From contig CAYWLS010000023.1 in NCBI GenBank assembly GCA_964458605.1, positions 1 through 64,000 on the forward strand: a stretch of DNA of 64,000 bases. Direction: 5' to 3'. How positions within the stretch are numbered: position 1 is the first letter of the stretch; each line of letters starts with the position of its first letter. Under the pieces are notes generated by a model that was not told where the DNA came from, did not search any database, and was given only the letters and a program-made list of their open reading frames with translations. The position numbers and the translations under genes are program-made. Below, in pieces: positions 1 to 9,432 of this stretch. Source of the DNA: JBBSNV01 sp964458605. Its GTDB lineage: Bacteria; Pseudomonadota; Alphaproteobacteria; Reyranellales; JAQSWP01.

Positions 1-85
1 CCCGCCTCGATTTGGGAATCCACAATCGATTCAATCACACCGAATCAGACTCTAGCCGCCGCCGTTACTGGGCCAGCCTCCGCCG

Positions 86-1885
86 TTAGATGTCGGCGTA
101 GACATGCTTCTCCGCCTTGGCGCCGGGATGCACGACCGCCCCCTTCTCGGCCGGCCCGACCGTCTGGGCGTAGCGCCACAGCGCCCCGGCCTGGTAGTCG
201 TTGATGCGCGGCTTCCAGGCTTTGCGACGCTTGGCCAACTGGCCGGCCGACAGCTCGACGTTAAGCGTGCCCCTGCGCGCGTCGATCGCGATGACGTCGC
301 CATCCTTGAGCAGCCCGATCGGCCCGCCCACCGCCGCCTCCGGCCCGATATGGCCGATGCAGAAACCGCGCGTGCCGCCGGAGAAGCGTCCGTCGGTGAT
401 CAGCGCCACCTTGTCGCCCATGCCCATGCCGTAGAGCGCCGCCGTGGTCGACAGCATCTCGCGCATGCCCGGCCCGCCGCGCGGGCCTTCGTAGCGGATC
501 ACCAGCACGTCGCCTTCCTTGAAGCGCTTGTTGACCACCGCGTCGAAGCATTCCTCCTCGCTGTCGAACACCCGCGCCGGCCCGCGGAAGGTGAGCTTCT
601 CCATGCCGGCCACCTTCACGATCGCGCCTTCCGGCGCCAGGTTGCCTTTCAGGCCGACCACGCCGCCGGTCGGGGTGATGCAGTTCTTCACACGATAGAT
701 CACGTCCTGGTTGGTGGGGAATCTCACTTCACGATGGTTCTCCGCCAGCGTCTTGCCGGTGACGGTCAGGCAGTCGCCGTGCAGCAGGCCGTTGTCGAGC
801 AGTTCCTTGATCACCACCGGGATGCCGCCGACCCGGAACATGTCGAGCGCTACGTATTTGCCGCCCGGCTTCAGGTCGGCGATGTAGGGCGTACGCTTGA
901 AGATGCGCGCGACGTCGTGCAGGTCGAACTCGATGCCCGCCTCGTGGGCCATGGCCGGCAGGTGCAGCGCGGCGTTGGTCGAGCCGCCGGTCGCAGCCAC
1001 CACCGTGGCGGCATTCTCGAGCGCCTTGCGGGTGACGATGTCGCGCGGCCGAATGCCGAGCTTGATCAGGTTCATCACCGCCTTGCCGCTCTCCTCCGCA
1101 TATTGGTCGCGCGTTTCGTAGGGCGCCGGCGCGCCGGCCGAGCCGGGCAGCGCCAGTCCGATCGCCTCCGACACGCAGGCCATGGTGTTGGCGGTGAACT
1201 GCCCGCCGCAGGAGCCGGCCGAGGGACAGGCGACGCATTCGAGCTCGTGCAGATCATGGTCGCTCATGCGTCCGGCGGCGTGCGTGCCGACGCCTTCGAA
1301 CACGTCGACCACCGTGACGTCGCGGCCACGGAATCGGCCGGGCAGGATCGAGCCGCCATACATGAACACCGACGGCACGTTCAGGCGCAGCATCGCCATC
1401 ATCATGCCGGGCAGCGACTTGTCGCAGCCGGCCAACGCCACCAGCGCGTCGTAGCAATGGCCGCGCATGGTGAGTTCGACGGAGTCGGCGATGATCTCGC
1501 GGCTGACCAGCGAGGATTTCATGCCGGCATGGCCCATCGCGATGCCGTCGGTCACGGTGATGGTGGTGAATTCGCGCGGCGTGCCGTGGCTGGCATTGAC
1601 GCCCTTCTTCACCGCCTGGGCCTGCCGGTTGAGCGAAATGTTGCAAGGCGCCGCCTCGTTCCAGCAGGTCGCCACGCCTACCAACGGCTGGTGGATCTCC
1701 CGATCGTTCAGCCCCATGGCGTAGAGATAGGAGCGATGCGGCGCCCGTTCGGGTCCCTCGGTGACGTGCCGGCTGGGCAGCTTCGCCTTGTCGAAAGTCG
1801 GGTTGGGATGCAGTGCGGGCCTGGCGGCGGCGGCTTTGGATTTGCTCTTGCCCGGCGCGGCTTTCGCTTTCTTCTTGGTGGCCAT
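86..1885 (-). CDS. ilvD: Dihydroxy-acid dehydratase
   Basis: Cytosolic Fe-S enzyme that dehydrates 2,3-dihydroxy-isovalerate and 2,3-dihydroxy-3-methylvalerate in valine and isoleucine synthesis. The 599-residue protein is full length for the IlvD/Edd family. It carries the conserved cluster cysteines in WNEAAPCN (C81), GCDKSLPG (C154) and the CPSAGSCGGQF segment near residue 227, and the C-terminal TDGRFSGGTRG signature. The first 30 residues are a lysine/alanine-rich extension before the catalytic core, unusual but seen in some homologues, so a later start is possible. The gene stands alone, divergent from the transporter that begins at 2078. Confident family call; IlvD rather than Edd because of length and the core motifs. 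Confidence 0.96.
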   Translation of the reverse strand: MATKKKAKAAPGKSKSKAAAARPALHPNPTFDKAKLPSRHVTEGPERAPHRSYLYAMGLNDREIHQPLVGVATCWNEAAPCNISLNRQAQAVKKGVNASHGTPREFTTITVTDGIAMGHAGMKSSLVSREIIADSVELTMRGHCYDALVALAGCDKSLPGMMMAMLRLNVPSVFMYGGSILPGRFRGRDVTVVDVFEGVGTHAAGRMSDHDLHELECVACPSAGSCGGQFTANTMACVSEAIGLALPGSAGAPAPYETRDQYAEESGKAVMNLIKLGIRPRDIVTRKALENAATVVAATGGSTNAALHLPAMAHEAGIEFDLHDVARIFKRTPYIADLKPGGKYVALDMFRVGGIPVVIKELLDNGLLHGDCLTVTGKTLAENHREVRFPTNQDVIYRVKNCITPTGGVVGLKGNLAPEGAIVKVAGMEKLTFRGPARVFDSEEECFDAVVNKRFKEGDVLVIRYEGPRGGPGMREMLSTTAALYGMGMGDKVALITDGRFSGGTRGFCIGHIGPEAAVGGPIGLLKDGDVIAIDARRGTLNVELSAGQLAKRRKAWKPRINDYQAGALWRYAQTVGPAEKGAVVHPGAKAEKHVYADI

Positions 1886-2077
1886 TGCGGTTTTCCCCCA
1901 GTTCGGTTCCGAACGATCGGACTATAGCAGACCCCCTCCGCCGCCCGGCGAAAAGGCGGGATTGCGGCCGCCCCGCACATGCCGGCCATGCCCAGCACGG
2001 CATTGCCCGGCCGGCCTGGCGACGGCTAGGCTCGCCGCCCGCTACCAGTTGCCCCAAATCGCGTTTGGCCCGCCCCC

Positions 2078-2986
2078 GTGGAACTCTGGATCCCCATCAC
2101 CGTCCTGGCCGCCTTCCTGCAATGCGTGCGCACCGCGCTGCAGCAGAAGCTGAAGGCGCTGCTCTCGACCAACGGCGCCAATTTCGTCCGCTATCTCTAT
2201 GGCGCACCGGTGTCGCTGCTGGCGCTGGCGCTGATCGCCCAGCACGGCGGCTGGAGCCTGCCCGAAGCGTCGTGGCGCTTCATCGGCTTCTGCGTGTTGG
2301 GCGGGGTGGCGCAGATCGTCGCCACCTCGCTGCTGATCTATGCCTTCACCCTGCGCAACTTTGCCGTCGGCACCGCCTATTCGAAGACCGAGACGGTACA
2401 GGCGGCGCTGTTCGCCACCTTGCTGCTGGCCGAGCCGCTCAGCCTGTGGGCCTGGATCGGCATCGCCATCAGCCTGTTCGGCGTCTGGGTGCTGTCGATG
2501 AAGGGCGCCGGCCGGGGCATCGCCATGGTGCTGACCGGCTGGACCCAGAAATCGGCACTGGTCGGCATCGCTTCGGGAACGGGCTTCGCCATCGCCGCCG
2601 TATCGATCCGCGCCGGCTCCCTTTCGCTGCCCAGCGGGGATTTCGTCACCCGCGCCATCATGACCCTGGCGGTGATGAACAGCCTGCAGACCGTGATGAT
2701 GGCCGCCTACCTCTCGTGGCGTGAGCGCAGCCAGATCCTGCGCGTGATCCAGACCTGGCGTTCCTCCGCCATCGTCGGCCTGCTGAGCGTCATCGGTTCG
2801 GCCTGCTGGGCGCTGGCCATGACCTTGGAGAACGCCGCCCATGTGCGCGCGGTCGGTCAGATCGAGCTGATCTTCACATTCATCGCCTCGCGTTACCTGC
2901 TGCACGAACGGCCGACGGCCGGCGAGATCACAGGTTGCGTGCTCGTGGTAGCGGGTGTGATCACGCTGCTGCTGCGCGGCGGCTGA
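2078..2986 (+). CDS. EamA/DMT-family inner-membrane transporter
   Basis: A 302-residue polytopic membrane protein with about ten hydrophobic segments arranged as two EamA repeats, the length expected for drug/metabolite transporters. A conserved-looking segment near residues 95-110 (FAVGTAYSKTETVQAALFA) resembles the TRTEAVxAA signature of one DMT subgroup. It starts with GTG; no in-frame ATG lies at a better position. Substrate cannot be read from the sequence. It is divergent from ilvD and convergent with msrQ, only six bases separating the two stops. Confidence 0.85.
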   Translation: MELWIPITVLAAFLQCVRTALQQKLKALLSTNGANFVRYLYGAPVSLLALALIAQHGGWSLPEASWRFIGFCVLGGVAQIVATSLLIYAFTLRNFAVGTAYSKTETVQAALFATLLLAEPLSLWAWIGIAISLFGVWVLSMKGAGRGIAMVLTGWTQKSALVGIASGTGFAIAAVSIRAGSLSLPSGDFVTRAIMTLAVMNSLQTVMMAAYLSWRERSQILRVIQTWRSSAIVGLLSVIGSACWALAMTLENAAHVRAVGQIELIFTFIASRYLLHERPTAGEITGCVLVVAGVITLLLRGG

Positions 2987-2992
2987 GGCCGC

Positions 2993-3976
2993 TCAGCCCC
3001 GCGCCAAAGCCCGACGCAGCCTGGGCTGCAGCAGCGCCACCACGGGCTGAGCCAGCGCGATGCCGGTCGTCACGATCAAAACCACTTCGCCCGGTCGCAA
3101 GCCGCCGATCAGGCTCCAGTTCAGGCCGAGCACCCGCATGAAGTCGATATTGCGGGCCAGGAAATAATACGAAGCCTCGCCCACGATGGTGAACAGGCCC
3201 GCACCGATCGCCAGCAGGACCAGGCTGGGCAGCGACGCGGCGCGGCGGAAATTGCCTAGCCAGCCCACGGCGCGATAGGCCATCAGCCAGACAAGCAGAC
3301 CGCCCATCACGATCGGCTCGTAGACGTTGAGCTTGGATTGCATGAAGTAGTGGATCGAGCCCAGCAGCGCGGCGAGATAGACGAAGCGGTGCAGCGTTTG
3401 CCAGCGCCGGCCGCCCAGTCGCCGCACCATGCCGTCGGTCGAGGTGACCGCCAGCGCCGCCAGGATCGCCAGCGCCACGAAGCCGATGGTCAGGTAAAGC
3501 CGCAGCACGATCTCGCTGGCCACTTTGCCGAGATCGAAGGATTCGTCGACGATATAGGCGCAGAAATGCACCGCCAGATAGACGAAGGCGGCGACGCCGA
3601 CCATGCGCCGCACCAGCATCAGGCGCGGCCAGTTGAAGATCTGGCGAAACGGCGTGATCGCCAGCGAAATAAGCAGCAGACGGATGGTCCACAGGCCCAG
3701 CTGATGGATCACCTCGTTGAGCGGCCGCGGTCCCAGGTCGTTGGTGGCGATGGCATAGAGGCTGTAGAGGCCCGGCAGGGCCAGCCCGACCAGCACGGCG
3801 GTCTTGAAGCGGGAAAACCGCCCCGATCGATCGTTCCATGGCAGGCCGATCGGCCGCCGCACGGAGGGCCGCGACGCGCTGCGAATGGTCGGCTTGACGG
3901 TCTGGCTCACGCGACTTGGCTCCCTGGCATTCCTGCCCGCCAAGATTGGCCAGGCATTGCGGCAACGCCAGTGCAT
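2993..3976 (-). CDS. msrQ: MsrQ-like heme-binding membrane subunit (ferric reductase-like domain)
   Basis: Inner-membrane heme b protein that in characterised systems passes quinol-derived electrons to the periplasmic methionine sulfoxide reductase MsrP. After a basic N-terminus of about 55 residues come multiple membrane helices with the family histidines (AVHFCAYI near residue 150, WQTLHRFVYLAALLGSIHYFMQ near residues 205-225). No msrP gene lies in the window. The protein (327 residues from the first ATG) is longer than E. coli MsrQ at both ends; a GTG at 3910 would remove 22 residues, and two further C-terminal hydrophobic segments follow the core. Family call good; start uncertain. Confidence 0.8.
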   Translation of the reverse strand: MHWRCRNAWPILAGRNAREPSRVSQTVKPTIRSASRPSVRRPIGLPWNDRSGRFSRFKTAVLVGLALPGLYSLYAIATNDLGPRPLNEVIHQLGLWTIRLLLISLAITPFRQIFNWPRLMLVRRMVGVAAFVYLAVHFCAYIVDESFDLGKVASEIVLRLYLTIGFVALAILAALAVTSTDGMVRRLGGRRWQTLHRFVYLAALLGSIHYFMQSKLNVYEPIVMGGLLVWLMAYRAVGWLGNFRRAASLPSLVLLAIGAGLFTIVGEASYYFLARNIDFMRVLGLNWSLIGGLRPGEVVLIVTTGIALAQPVVALLQPRLRRALARG

Positions 3977-4084
3977 CGCCGCTCACGATTGGCCCCGGCC
4001 GATCAAGATCGCGTGTGCGCCCTGCGAGCCACGCAGCTTTTGCCGTCCGAGTAGACGCCGAAAGGCGTCCGACGGGGTCCCACG

Positions 4085-6742
4085 CTATCCGGCCAGTCGC
4101 TGCAACGCCTGCGCCAGACGCTCGCGCGTGGTCACCGCCTCGGCGCGACGCTCGCGCTGCTCGTCGACCACTTCCGGCGGCGCCTTGGCGACAAAAGCGG
4201 CATTGCCCAGCTTGCCGTCGATCTTGCCGATCTCGGCCTCGAGCTTGCCGATCTCCTTCTTCAGCCGCTGGCTTTCGGCGGCAAAGTCGATGACGTTGGC
4301 CAGCGGCAGGCCGTAGGTCGCCTCGCCGATCACCAGCTGGACGGCGCCCTTGGGCATGGCGCTGGCGCCGGCATCGATCGACGGGCAGCGCGCCAGCCGC
4401 TCGATCAGCGCGCCGTAGCGGGCCAGCCGCGCCCGGGTGGCCTCGCTGGCGCCCGACACCAGCAGCGGCACCTGTGCGCCGGCGGGCACGTTCATCTCCG
4501 CCCGCACCGCGCGGATATCGGAGATCAGCTTGATCAGCCAGGCGATCTCTTCCTGCGCTTCGGCATTGCCCAGCGAGGCCGGCAATTGCGGCCAGGCATC
4601 GCGGATCAGGCTGGTGCCGCCCTCGCCTGCGGCGCCGATGAACTTCTCCTGCAACTCCTCGGTCAGGAACGGCATGATCGGGTGCAGCAGATGCAGCATC
4701 TGGCCGATCGCCCAGGCCGCCACGGCGCGAATCTCGGCCTTGGCGACCTCGTCTTCGCCCTGCAGCACCGGCTTGGCGAACTCGACGAACCAATCGCAGT
4801 ATGTGCCCCAGATGAAGTTGTAGAGTTCGCCCGCGGCATCGTTGAAACGATACTCGTCCAGCGCCGCGGTCACCTTGGCCGCGGTGGCGGCCAGTTCGCC
4901 GATCAGCCATTTGCCGAGCGTGAGGCGCGCCTGCGCCGGATCGAAACCCGGCACCGGCCGGCAGCCGTTCATCTCGCAGAACCGCGTCGCGTTCCACAGC
5001 TTGGTGGCGAAGTTGCGATAGCCCTCGACCCGCGCCGGGGCCAGCTTGATCTGGCGACCTTGCGCCGCCAATGCCGTCAGGGTGAAGCGCAGCGCATCGG
5101 CGCCGTATTTGTCGATCAACTCCAGCGGATCGATGATGTTGCCCTTGGACTTGGACATCTTCTGGCCCTTCTCGTCGGTGATCAGCGCGTGCAGATACAC
5201 CGTGTGGAAGGGAACCTCGCCCATGAAGTGCATGCCCATCATCATCATGCGGGCGACCCAGAAGAACAGGATGTCCAGGCCCGTGACCAGCACGTCGGTC
5301 GGGTAATAGCGCTCGAGCTCCTTGGTCTGGTCGGGCCAGCCCAGGGTCGAGAACGGCCACAGCGCCGAGGAGAACCAGGTGTCGAGCACGTCCGTGTCGC
5401 GCACCAGCTCGACCGGCTTGCCGTAATGCGCCGCAGCGGCGGCCTGGGCCTCGGCCTCGCTCTGCTCGACGAACACGTGGTTGTCCGGACCGTACCAGGC
5501 CGGAATCTGATGGCCCCACCAGAGCTGGCGCGACACGCACCAGGGCTGGATGTTGTCCATCCACTGGAAGAAGGTGCGCTCGGCCGATTTGGGAATCAGC
5601 TTGATGCGGCCATCCTTGACGGCGGCGATCGGTCCTTGCGCCAGGGTCTTGGCGTCGACATACCACTGCTCGGTCAGCCACGGCTCGATCGCCACGCCGG
5701 AGCGATCGCCATAGGGCACCGAATGGGTGTGCGCCTCGATCTTCTCGACCAGACCCAGATGCTCCAGCGCCGCCACGATCTTCTCGCGCGCCGCGTAGCG
5801 GTCGAGCCCGCGATACTCCTCCGGCACGTTGTCGTTCAGCCTGGCATGCTGGTCGAAGATGTTGATCATCTCCAGCCCGTGCCGCTTGCCGACCTCGAAA
5901 TCGTTGAAGTCGTGCGCCGGGGTGATCTTGACCGCACCGCTGCCTTTCTCCGGATCGGAATGCTCGTCGCCGACGATGGCGATGCGGCGACCGACCAGCG
6001 GCAGGACGGCATGCTTGCCGATCAGGTCCTTGAAGCGTTCGTCCTCCGGGTGCACCGCGACCGCCGTGTCGCCCAGCATGGTCTCCGGCCTCGTGGTGGC
6101 GACCACGATGTAGCGGTCGGCCATGCCCTCGATCGGATAGCGCAGGTACCAGAGATGGCTCTTGACCTCGCGCTGCTCGACCTCGAGGTCGGAGATCGCG
6201 GTCAGCAGCTTGCTGTCCCAGTTGACCAGCCGCTTGTCCTTGTAGATCAGGCCCTGCTTGTAGAGATCGACGAACACCTTCAGCACGGCGCGCGACAGGC
6301 CCTCGTCCATGGTGAAGCGCTCGCGCGACCAGTCGGCCGAGGCGCCCAGGCGACGCAGCTGGCCGATGATGGTGCCGCCGGACTGCTCCTTCCACTGCCA
6401 GACGCGCTTGATGAATTCTTCCCGCCCCAGTTCGCGGCGGTTCAGCCCCTGGGTCTCGAGCTGGCGCTCCACCACCATCTGGGTGGCGATGCCGGCATGG
6501 TCGGTGCCCGGCTGCCACAGCGCATCGCGCCCGCGCATGCGCGCGTAGCGGATCAGGATATCCTGCAGGGTGTTGTTGAGCGCGTGGCCCATATGCAGGC
6601 TGCCCGTGACGTTGGGCGGCGGGATGACGATGGTGTAGGGCTTGGCGTTGGAATCGGGTCGCGCCTGGAATGCGCCGGCGGATTCCCATTTCCTGTACTG
6701 CCGGGCCTCGATGTCGGCCGGATCGTAGGTCTTTTCAAGCAT
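4085..6742 (-). CDS. valS: Valyl-tRNA synthetase
   Basis: Class I aminoacyl-tRNA synthetase that charges tRNA-Val. The 885-residue protein has the HIGH-type motif as HMGH (residues 50-53) after PPPNVTGSL, the KMSKS motif as KMSKSKGN near residue 528, the large CP1 editing insertion between them, an anticodon-binding domain, and the C-terminal coiled coil typical of ValRS (last ~65 residues, rich in Leu/Lys/Glu heptads). The start at 6742 gives the usual EKTYDPADIE opening. It lies downstream of the popZ-like gene on the same strand, 116 bases away, an arrangement common in alphaproteobacteria. Confidence 0.98.
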   Translation of the reverse strand: MLEKTYDPADIEARQYRKWESAGAFQARPDSNAKPYTIVIPPPNVTGSLHMGHALNNTLQDILIRYARMRGRDALWQPGTDHAGIATQMVVERQLETQGLNRRELGREEFIKRVWQWKEQSGGTIIGQLRRLGASADWSRERFTMDEGLSRAVLKVFVDLYKQGLIYKDKRLVNWDSKLLTAISDLEVEQREVKSHLWYLRYPIEGMADRYIVVATTRPETMLGDTAVAVHPEDERFKDLIGKHAVLPLVGRRIAIVGDEHSDPEKGSGAVKITPAHDFNDFEVGKRHGLEMINIFDQHARLNDNVPEEYRGLDRYAAREKIVAALEHLGLVEKIEAHTHSVPYGDRSGVAIEPWLTEQWYVDAKTLAQGPIAAVKDGRIKLIPKSAERTFFQWMDNIQPWCVSRQLWWGHQIPAWYGPDNHVFVEQSEAEAQAAAAAHYGKPVELVRDTDVLDTWFSSALWPFSTLGWPDQTKELERYYPTDVLVTGLDILFFWVARMMMMGMHFMGEVPFHTVYLHALITDEKGQKMSKSKGNIIDPLELIDKYGADALRFTLTALAAQGRQIKLAPARVEGYRNFATKLWNATRFCEMNGCRPVPGFDPAQARLTLGKWLIGELAATAAKVTAALDEYRFNDAAGELYNFIWGTYCDWFVEFAKPVLQGEDEVAKAEIRAVAAWAIGQMLHLLHPIMPFLTEELQEKFIGAAGEGGTSLIRDAWPQLPASLGNAEAQEEIAWLIKLISDIRAVRAEMNVPAGAQVPLLVSGASEATRARLARYGALIERLARCPSIDAGASAMPKGAVQLVIGEATYGLPLANVIDFAAESQRLKKEIGKLEAEIGKIDGKLGNAAFVAKAPPEVVDEQRERRAEAVTTRERLAQALQRLAG

Positions 6743-6858
6743 GCTCTTGCCTTGCCGGGCCGCGCCAGGCGCGGGGCACCGCTGTGATACCGAAAGTCGA
6801 GCCTTGTTTGCGCGAAGCCGGGCGGGAAATCAACCGCCACGGCCCGCCGGGGGCCGGC

Positions 6859-7671
6859 TTATCGCCGGGTGAGACGCTGGATTTCCTGCTGCACCAGCCG
6901 CTCGACCATCCCGGGCAGGTTGGCGTCGATCCATTGCTGCAGCATGGGCCGCAGCATGTCCCGCACCAGATCCTCGACCGATTTGCCGGTCAGCGGGCCG
7001 GGCGCCGGCTTGGGCGGCGGCGGCGGAGCGTTCTGCTGCAGGGCAGCCTGAGTAAGCCGGTCGAAAGCGGCGCTTGCGGCACCCGCGGCCTGCGGCGAAA
7101 CGATGCCGGCGGCAGTCGCCGCAGGAGCCGCCGGGGAAGTGGGAGGGTTGCTGGACATGGCTGGACTGACCCGCGGCGGGCTGGATGAAGGCGTCGGGAT
7201 GGGGGCCGTTGGCGGCTGTGGCGCGAGCGCCGGATCGGAGCGCATGACCGGCGCGGCATCGGCCGGGCGGACCGGCGGCGGTTCGACCGGACGCGGCGGC
7301 TCGGGCTGGCGCGAGGGCGCGGCCGGGGGCGCGGCCAGAGGCATGGCCCGGATGGTCTTGTCGTCTTCGGACGACGGCTTGGGCGGCCGGTTGATGATAC
7401 GCGGTGCCTCGCCGGAGGACTTGTCGGCGTAGATCGGCGCGTCTTCGTCGCCATCGACGACCGGCGCCGGCGGCGTGCTGGATGCCAGCGGGGTCACCGA
7501 GCCGTCTTCGTTGAGCATGTTGGTGAGTTCGAGGATGTCGTCGCCCTTCGGCGCGGAGGCGGCGGGCGGCGGCGGCTTGCGCGTGCGGGTCTCCTCATCG
7601 GAGATGATGCGCCGGATGGATGCGACGATGTCGTCGATGGAGGGCTCGGTGCTGTCGCCTTCTTTACTCAT
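6859..7671 (-). CDS. DUF2497/PopZ-like pole-organising protein
   Basis: A 270-residue protein with three parts: an N-terminal acidic/helix segment EPSIDDIVASIRRIISDEE (residues 9-27), a long Pro/Ala-rich disordered middle (about residues 30-220), and a C-terminal helical block (KSVEDLVRDMLRPMLQQWI onward, last ~45 residues). This is the architecture of the PopZ/DUF2497 family, which in Caulobacter forms a polar matrix anchoring ParB-bound origins; the C-terminal block drives assembly and the N-terminal helix binds clients. Function in this organism is inferred. It lies 48 bases after tolC and upstream of valS on the same strand. Confidence 0.87.
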   Translation of the reverse strand: MSKEGDSTEPSIDDIVASIRRIISDEETRTRKPPPPAASAPKGDDILELTNMLNEDGSVTPLASSTPPAPVVDGDEDAPIYADKSSGEAPRIINRPPKPSSEDDKTIRAMPLAAPPAAPSRQPEPPRPVEPPPVRPADAAPVMRSDPALAPQPPTAPIPTPSSSPPRVSPAMSSNPPTSPAAPAATAAGIVSPQAAGAASAAFDRLTQAALQQNAPPPPPKPAPGPLTGKSVEDLVRDMLRPMLQQWIDANLPGMVERLVQQEIQRLTRR

Positions 7672-7719
7672 GCCGCGTTCCGTCGGTGAGAGGCAGTTCC
7701 GCCGCGACGAGCCTGGGCA

Positions 7720-9099
7720 TCAATTGTCGACGCTGCCAAGGCCAATCCACTTGAAGCGATTTTCCTTATAGTACTCTTCCTCGTCGTAGTATTGCACCGG
7801 AAGAGCAAGCGTGCGGGCAAGCAACTGACCGATGGCAGCCTGGACCTGGTAATACGCCACCGAGGTGTCGTGCTGCGCGCGCACCAGATCGACCTGCGAA
7901 TTGACCAGCTCCTGCTCGGCATTCAGCACGTCGAGCGTGGTGCGCGAACCGACCTGGGCTTCCTGGCGCACGCCTTCCAGCGCCACCTTGTTGGCGTCGA
8001 TCGCCGAGCTGATCGACTTGATGCGCGACAGATCGGCCTGGTAGTTGCGCCAGGCACGGATCGCCTGCTCCACCGCCGTGCGGCGGGCGCTGTCCAGCTC
8101 CAGACGACGCTGCGCCCAGAACTGCTTGGCCTCGCGCACACGCGAATATTCCGCGCCGTTCTGGTACAGCGGGATGGTCACTTGGGCCAGAAGTTCGAGC
8201 CGCTCGTACTTGTCGTTCTTGATGTTCTGGTCGTAGGCCTTGCTGGCGCTGCCCTGCAGGCTGACCGTGGGCAGCAGCACGCCGAAGGCCTGGTCGACGC
8301 GATGGTCGGCCGCTTCGACGCGATAGACGGCGGCGACCACGTTGGGATTCTTGTCGCCTGCCAGGGTGACGGTCTCTTCCTCGGTCTTGGGAATGACGCC
8401 CAGCATCTTGGGCTCGACCAGGTTGCCCGGCGGCGTGCCGATCACATGGGTGTAGGCGGCCCGGGAAATCGCCAGGTCGGCCTCGGCGCGCTGCAGGTCG
8501 GCGCGCGCACTGGCCAGACGGGCCTGGGCCTGGGCGACGTCTGTGCGGGTCAGTTCGCCGACATTGAAGCGCGCGTTGGTGGCTTGCAACTGCTGCTCCA
8601 GCACCTTCACGTTGCTCTGCTGCAGGCGCAGCACCGCCTGGTCGCGCACCACGTCGAGATAGACGCCTGCTGCGGCCAGCAGCACGTCCTGCTCCTTCTG
8701 GCGCAGCGCGGCGCGGCCGGCCTGCACGTCCGCCTCGGCGGCCCGGGTCTCGGCGATGGTGCGCAGGCCGCGGAAGATCGGCTGCGTGATGGTGAGTTCG
8801 GCGGCGCGCGGCGTCAGGTGCTGGCGCGCCAGAAGCTGCGTGGTCTTGTAGTCGGCCTTGCCGTAGTCGCCGGAAACGACGACGCTGGGACGCCAATTGG
8901 ACAGCGCCTGGTTGACGTGCTCGTCGGTCTGGCGCAGCACGGCGCGTTGCGTTGCAAGATCGGGATTGGTGTTGTAGGCCGACGACAAGGCGTCGGTAAT
9001 GGTCTGCCCCGCCGCCGGACCTGCCAGTCCCGCTGCCAGTACGCCCGCCAGAACCGCTCCACGCGCACGAAGCTGCGTGCCCCCAAGCCACTCGAGCAT
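7720..9099 (-). CDS. tolC: TolC-family outer-membrane efflux/secretion channel
   Basis: Outer-membrane channel partner for type I secretion and RND/ABC efflux pumps. With the start at 9099 the product is 459 residues and opens with a signal peptide (hydrophobic core about residues 12-28, cleavage near AAGQ/T). Two OEP repeats follow, opening with ITDALSSAYNTNPDLATQRA and ending near the asparagine/valine-rich stretch LDVLNAEQELVNSQVDLV. An in-frame upstream start exists at 9195, but 9099 fits the signal peptide and its ATG shares one base with the TGA of the preceding rhodanese gene (TGATG), which points to translational coupling. Member of a pcm-rhodanese-tolC operon. Confidence 0.93.
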   Translation of the reverse strand: MLEWLGGTQLRARGAVLAGVLAAGLAGPAAGQTITDALSSAYNTNPDLATQRAVLRQTDEHVNQALSNWRPSVVVSGDYGKADYKTTQLLARQHLTPRAAELTITQPIFRGLRTIAETRAAEADVQAGRAALRQKEQDVLLAAAGVYLDVVRDQAVLRLQQSNVKVLEQQLQATNARFNVGELTRTDVAQAQARLASARADLQRAEADLAISRAAYTHVIGTPPGNLVEPKMLGVIPKTEEETVTLAGDKNPNVVAAVYRVEAADHRVDQAFGVLLPTVSLQGSASKAYDQNIKNDKYERLELLAQVTIPLYQNGAEYSRVREAKQFWAQRRLELDSARRTAVEQAIRAWRNYQADLSRIKSISSAIDANKVALEGVRQEAQVGSRTTLDVLNAEQELVNSQVDLVRAQHDTSVAYYQVQAAIGQLLARTLALPVQYYDEEEYYKENRFKWIGLGSVDN

Positions 9100-9407
9100 C
9101 AATACACCTTCATTTGGCGATCGACCTGGCGCGCCCAAGCGTCGATTCCCCCAATCAGATTCGTTGCTTGTTCTACGCCGTTCGCCCGCAACCAATCAAC
9201 CGCCATGCGACTGCGCATCCCGTGATGACATAATACCACTAGGGGACGGTCTTTGGGCACTTTTTCAAAATCGCCCGGCAAACTGTTGAGAGGAATGAAA
9301 ATACTGCCATCGATACGGCAAATATCCCATTCCCACGGCTCGCGAACGTCGAGGATGGCCGGGGCCTGTCCCCGGTCGAGCCGCTGCTTCAGCTCGCCGA
9401 CAGACAT
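9099..9407 (-). CDS. Single-domain rhodanese (sulfurtransferase)
   Basis: A 102-residue rhodanese-like protein. It has the DVREPWEWD motif near residue 22 and the active-site loop CHHGMRS near residue 64, where the cysteine would carry the persulfide. ATG at 9407 gives the usual compact GlpE-like domain; longer in-frame starts upstream lack support and would run into pcm. Its stop overlaps the tolC start by one base, and pcm ends 25 bases upstream. This position between pcm and tolC is recurrent in alphaproteobacteria; the substrate and acceptor are not known. Confidence 0.92.
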   Translation of the reverse strand: MSVGELKQRLDRGQAPAILDVREPWEWDICRIDGSIFIPLNSLPGDFEKVPKDRPLVVLCHHGMRSRMAVDWLRANGVEQATNLIGGIDAWARQVDRQMKVY

Positions 9408-9432
9408 TTCGTCGCCGCCGGCCACGACGGGT

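Noticed and set aside
20..60. Inverted GATTC/GAATC pair downstream of ilvD
   Set aside because: Five-base arms only; it faintly resembles the 50202 palindrome but is too short to support, and the window edge cuts the context.
104..1927. Long open frame opposite ilvD
   Set aside because: It mirrors the ilvD coding strand, has an Arg/His/Gly-rich nonsense composition and no motif. Similar long antisense frames at 2961-6689, 4586-6787, 14150-17305 and 45159-47720 were rejected for the same reason.
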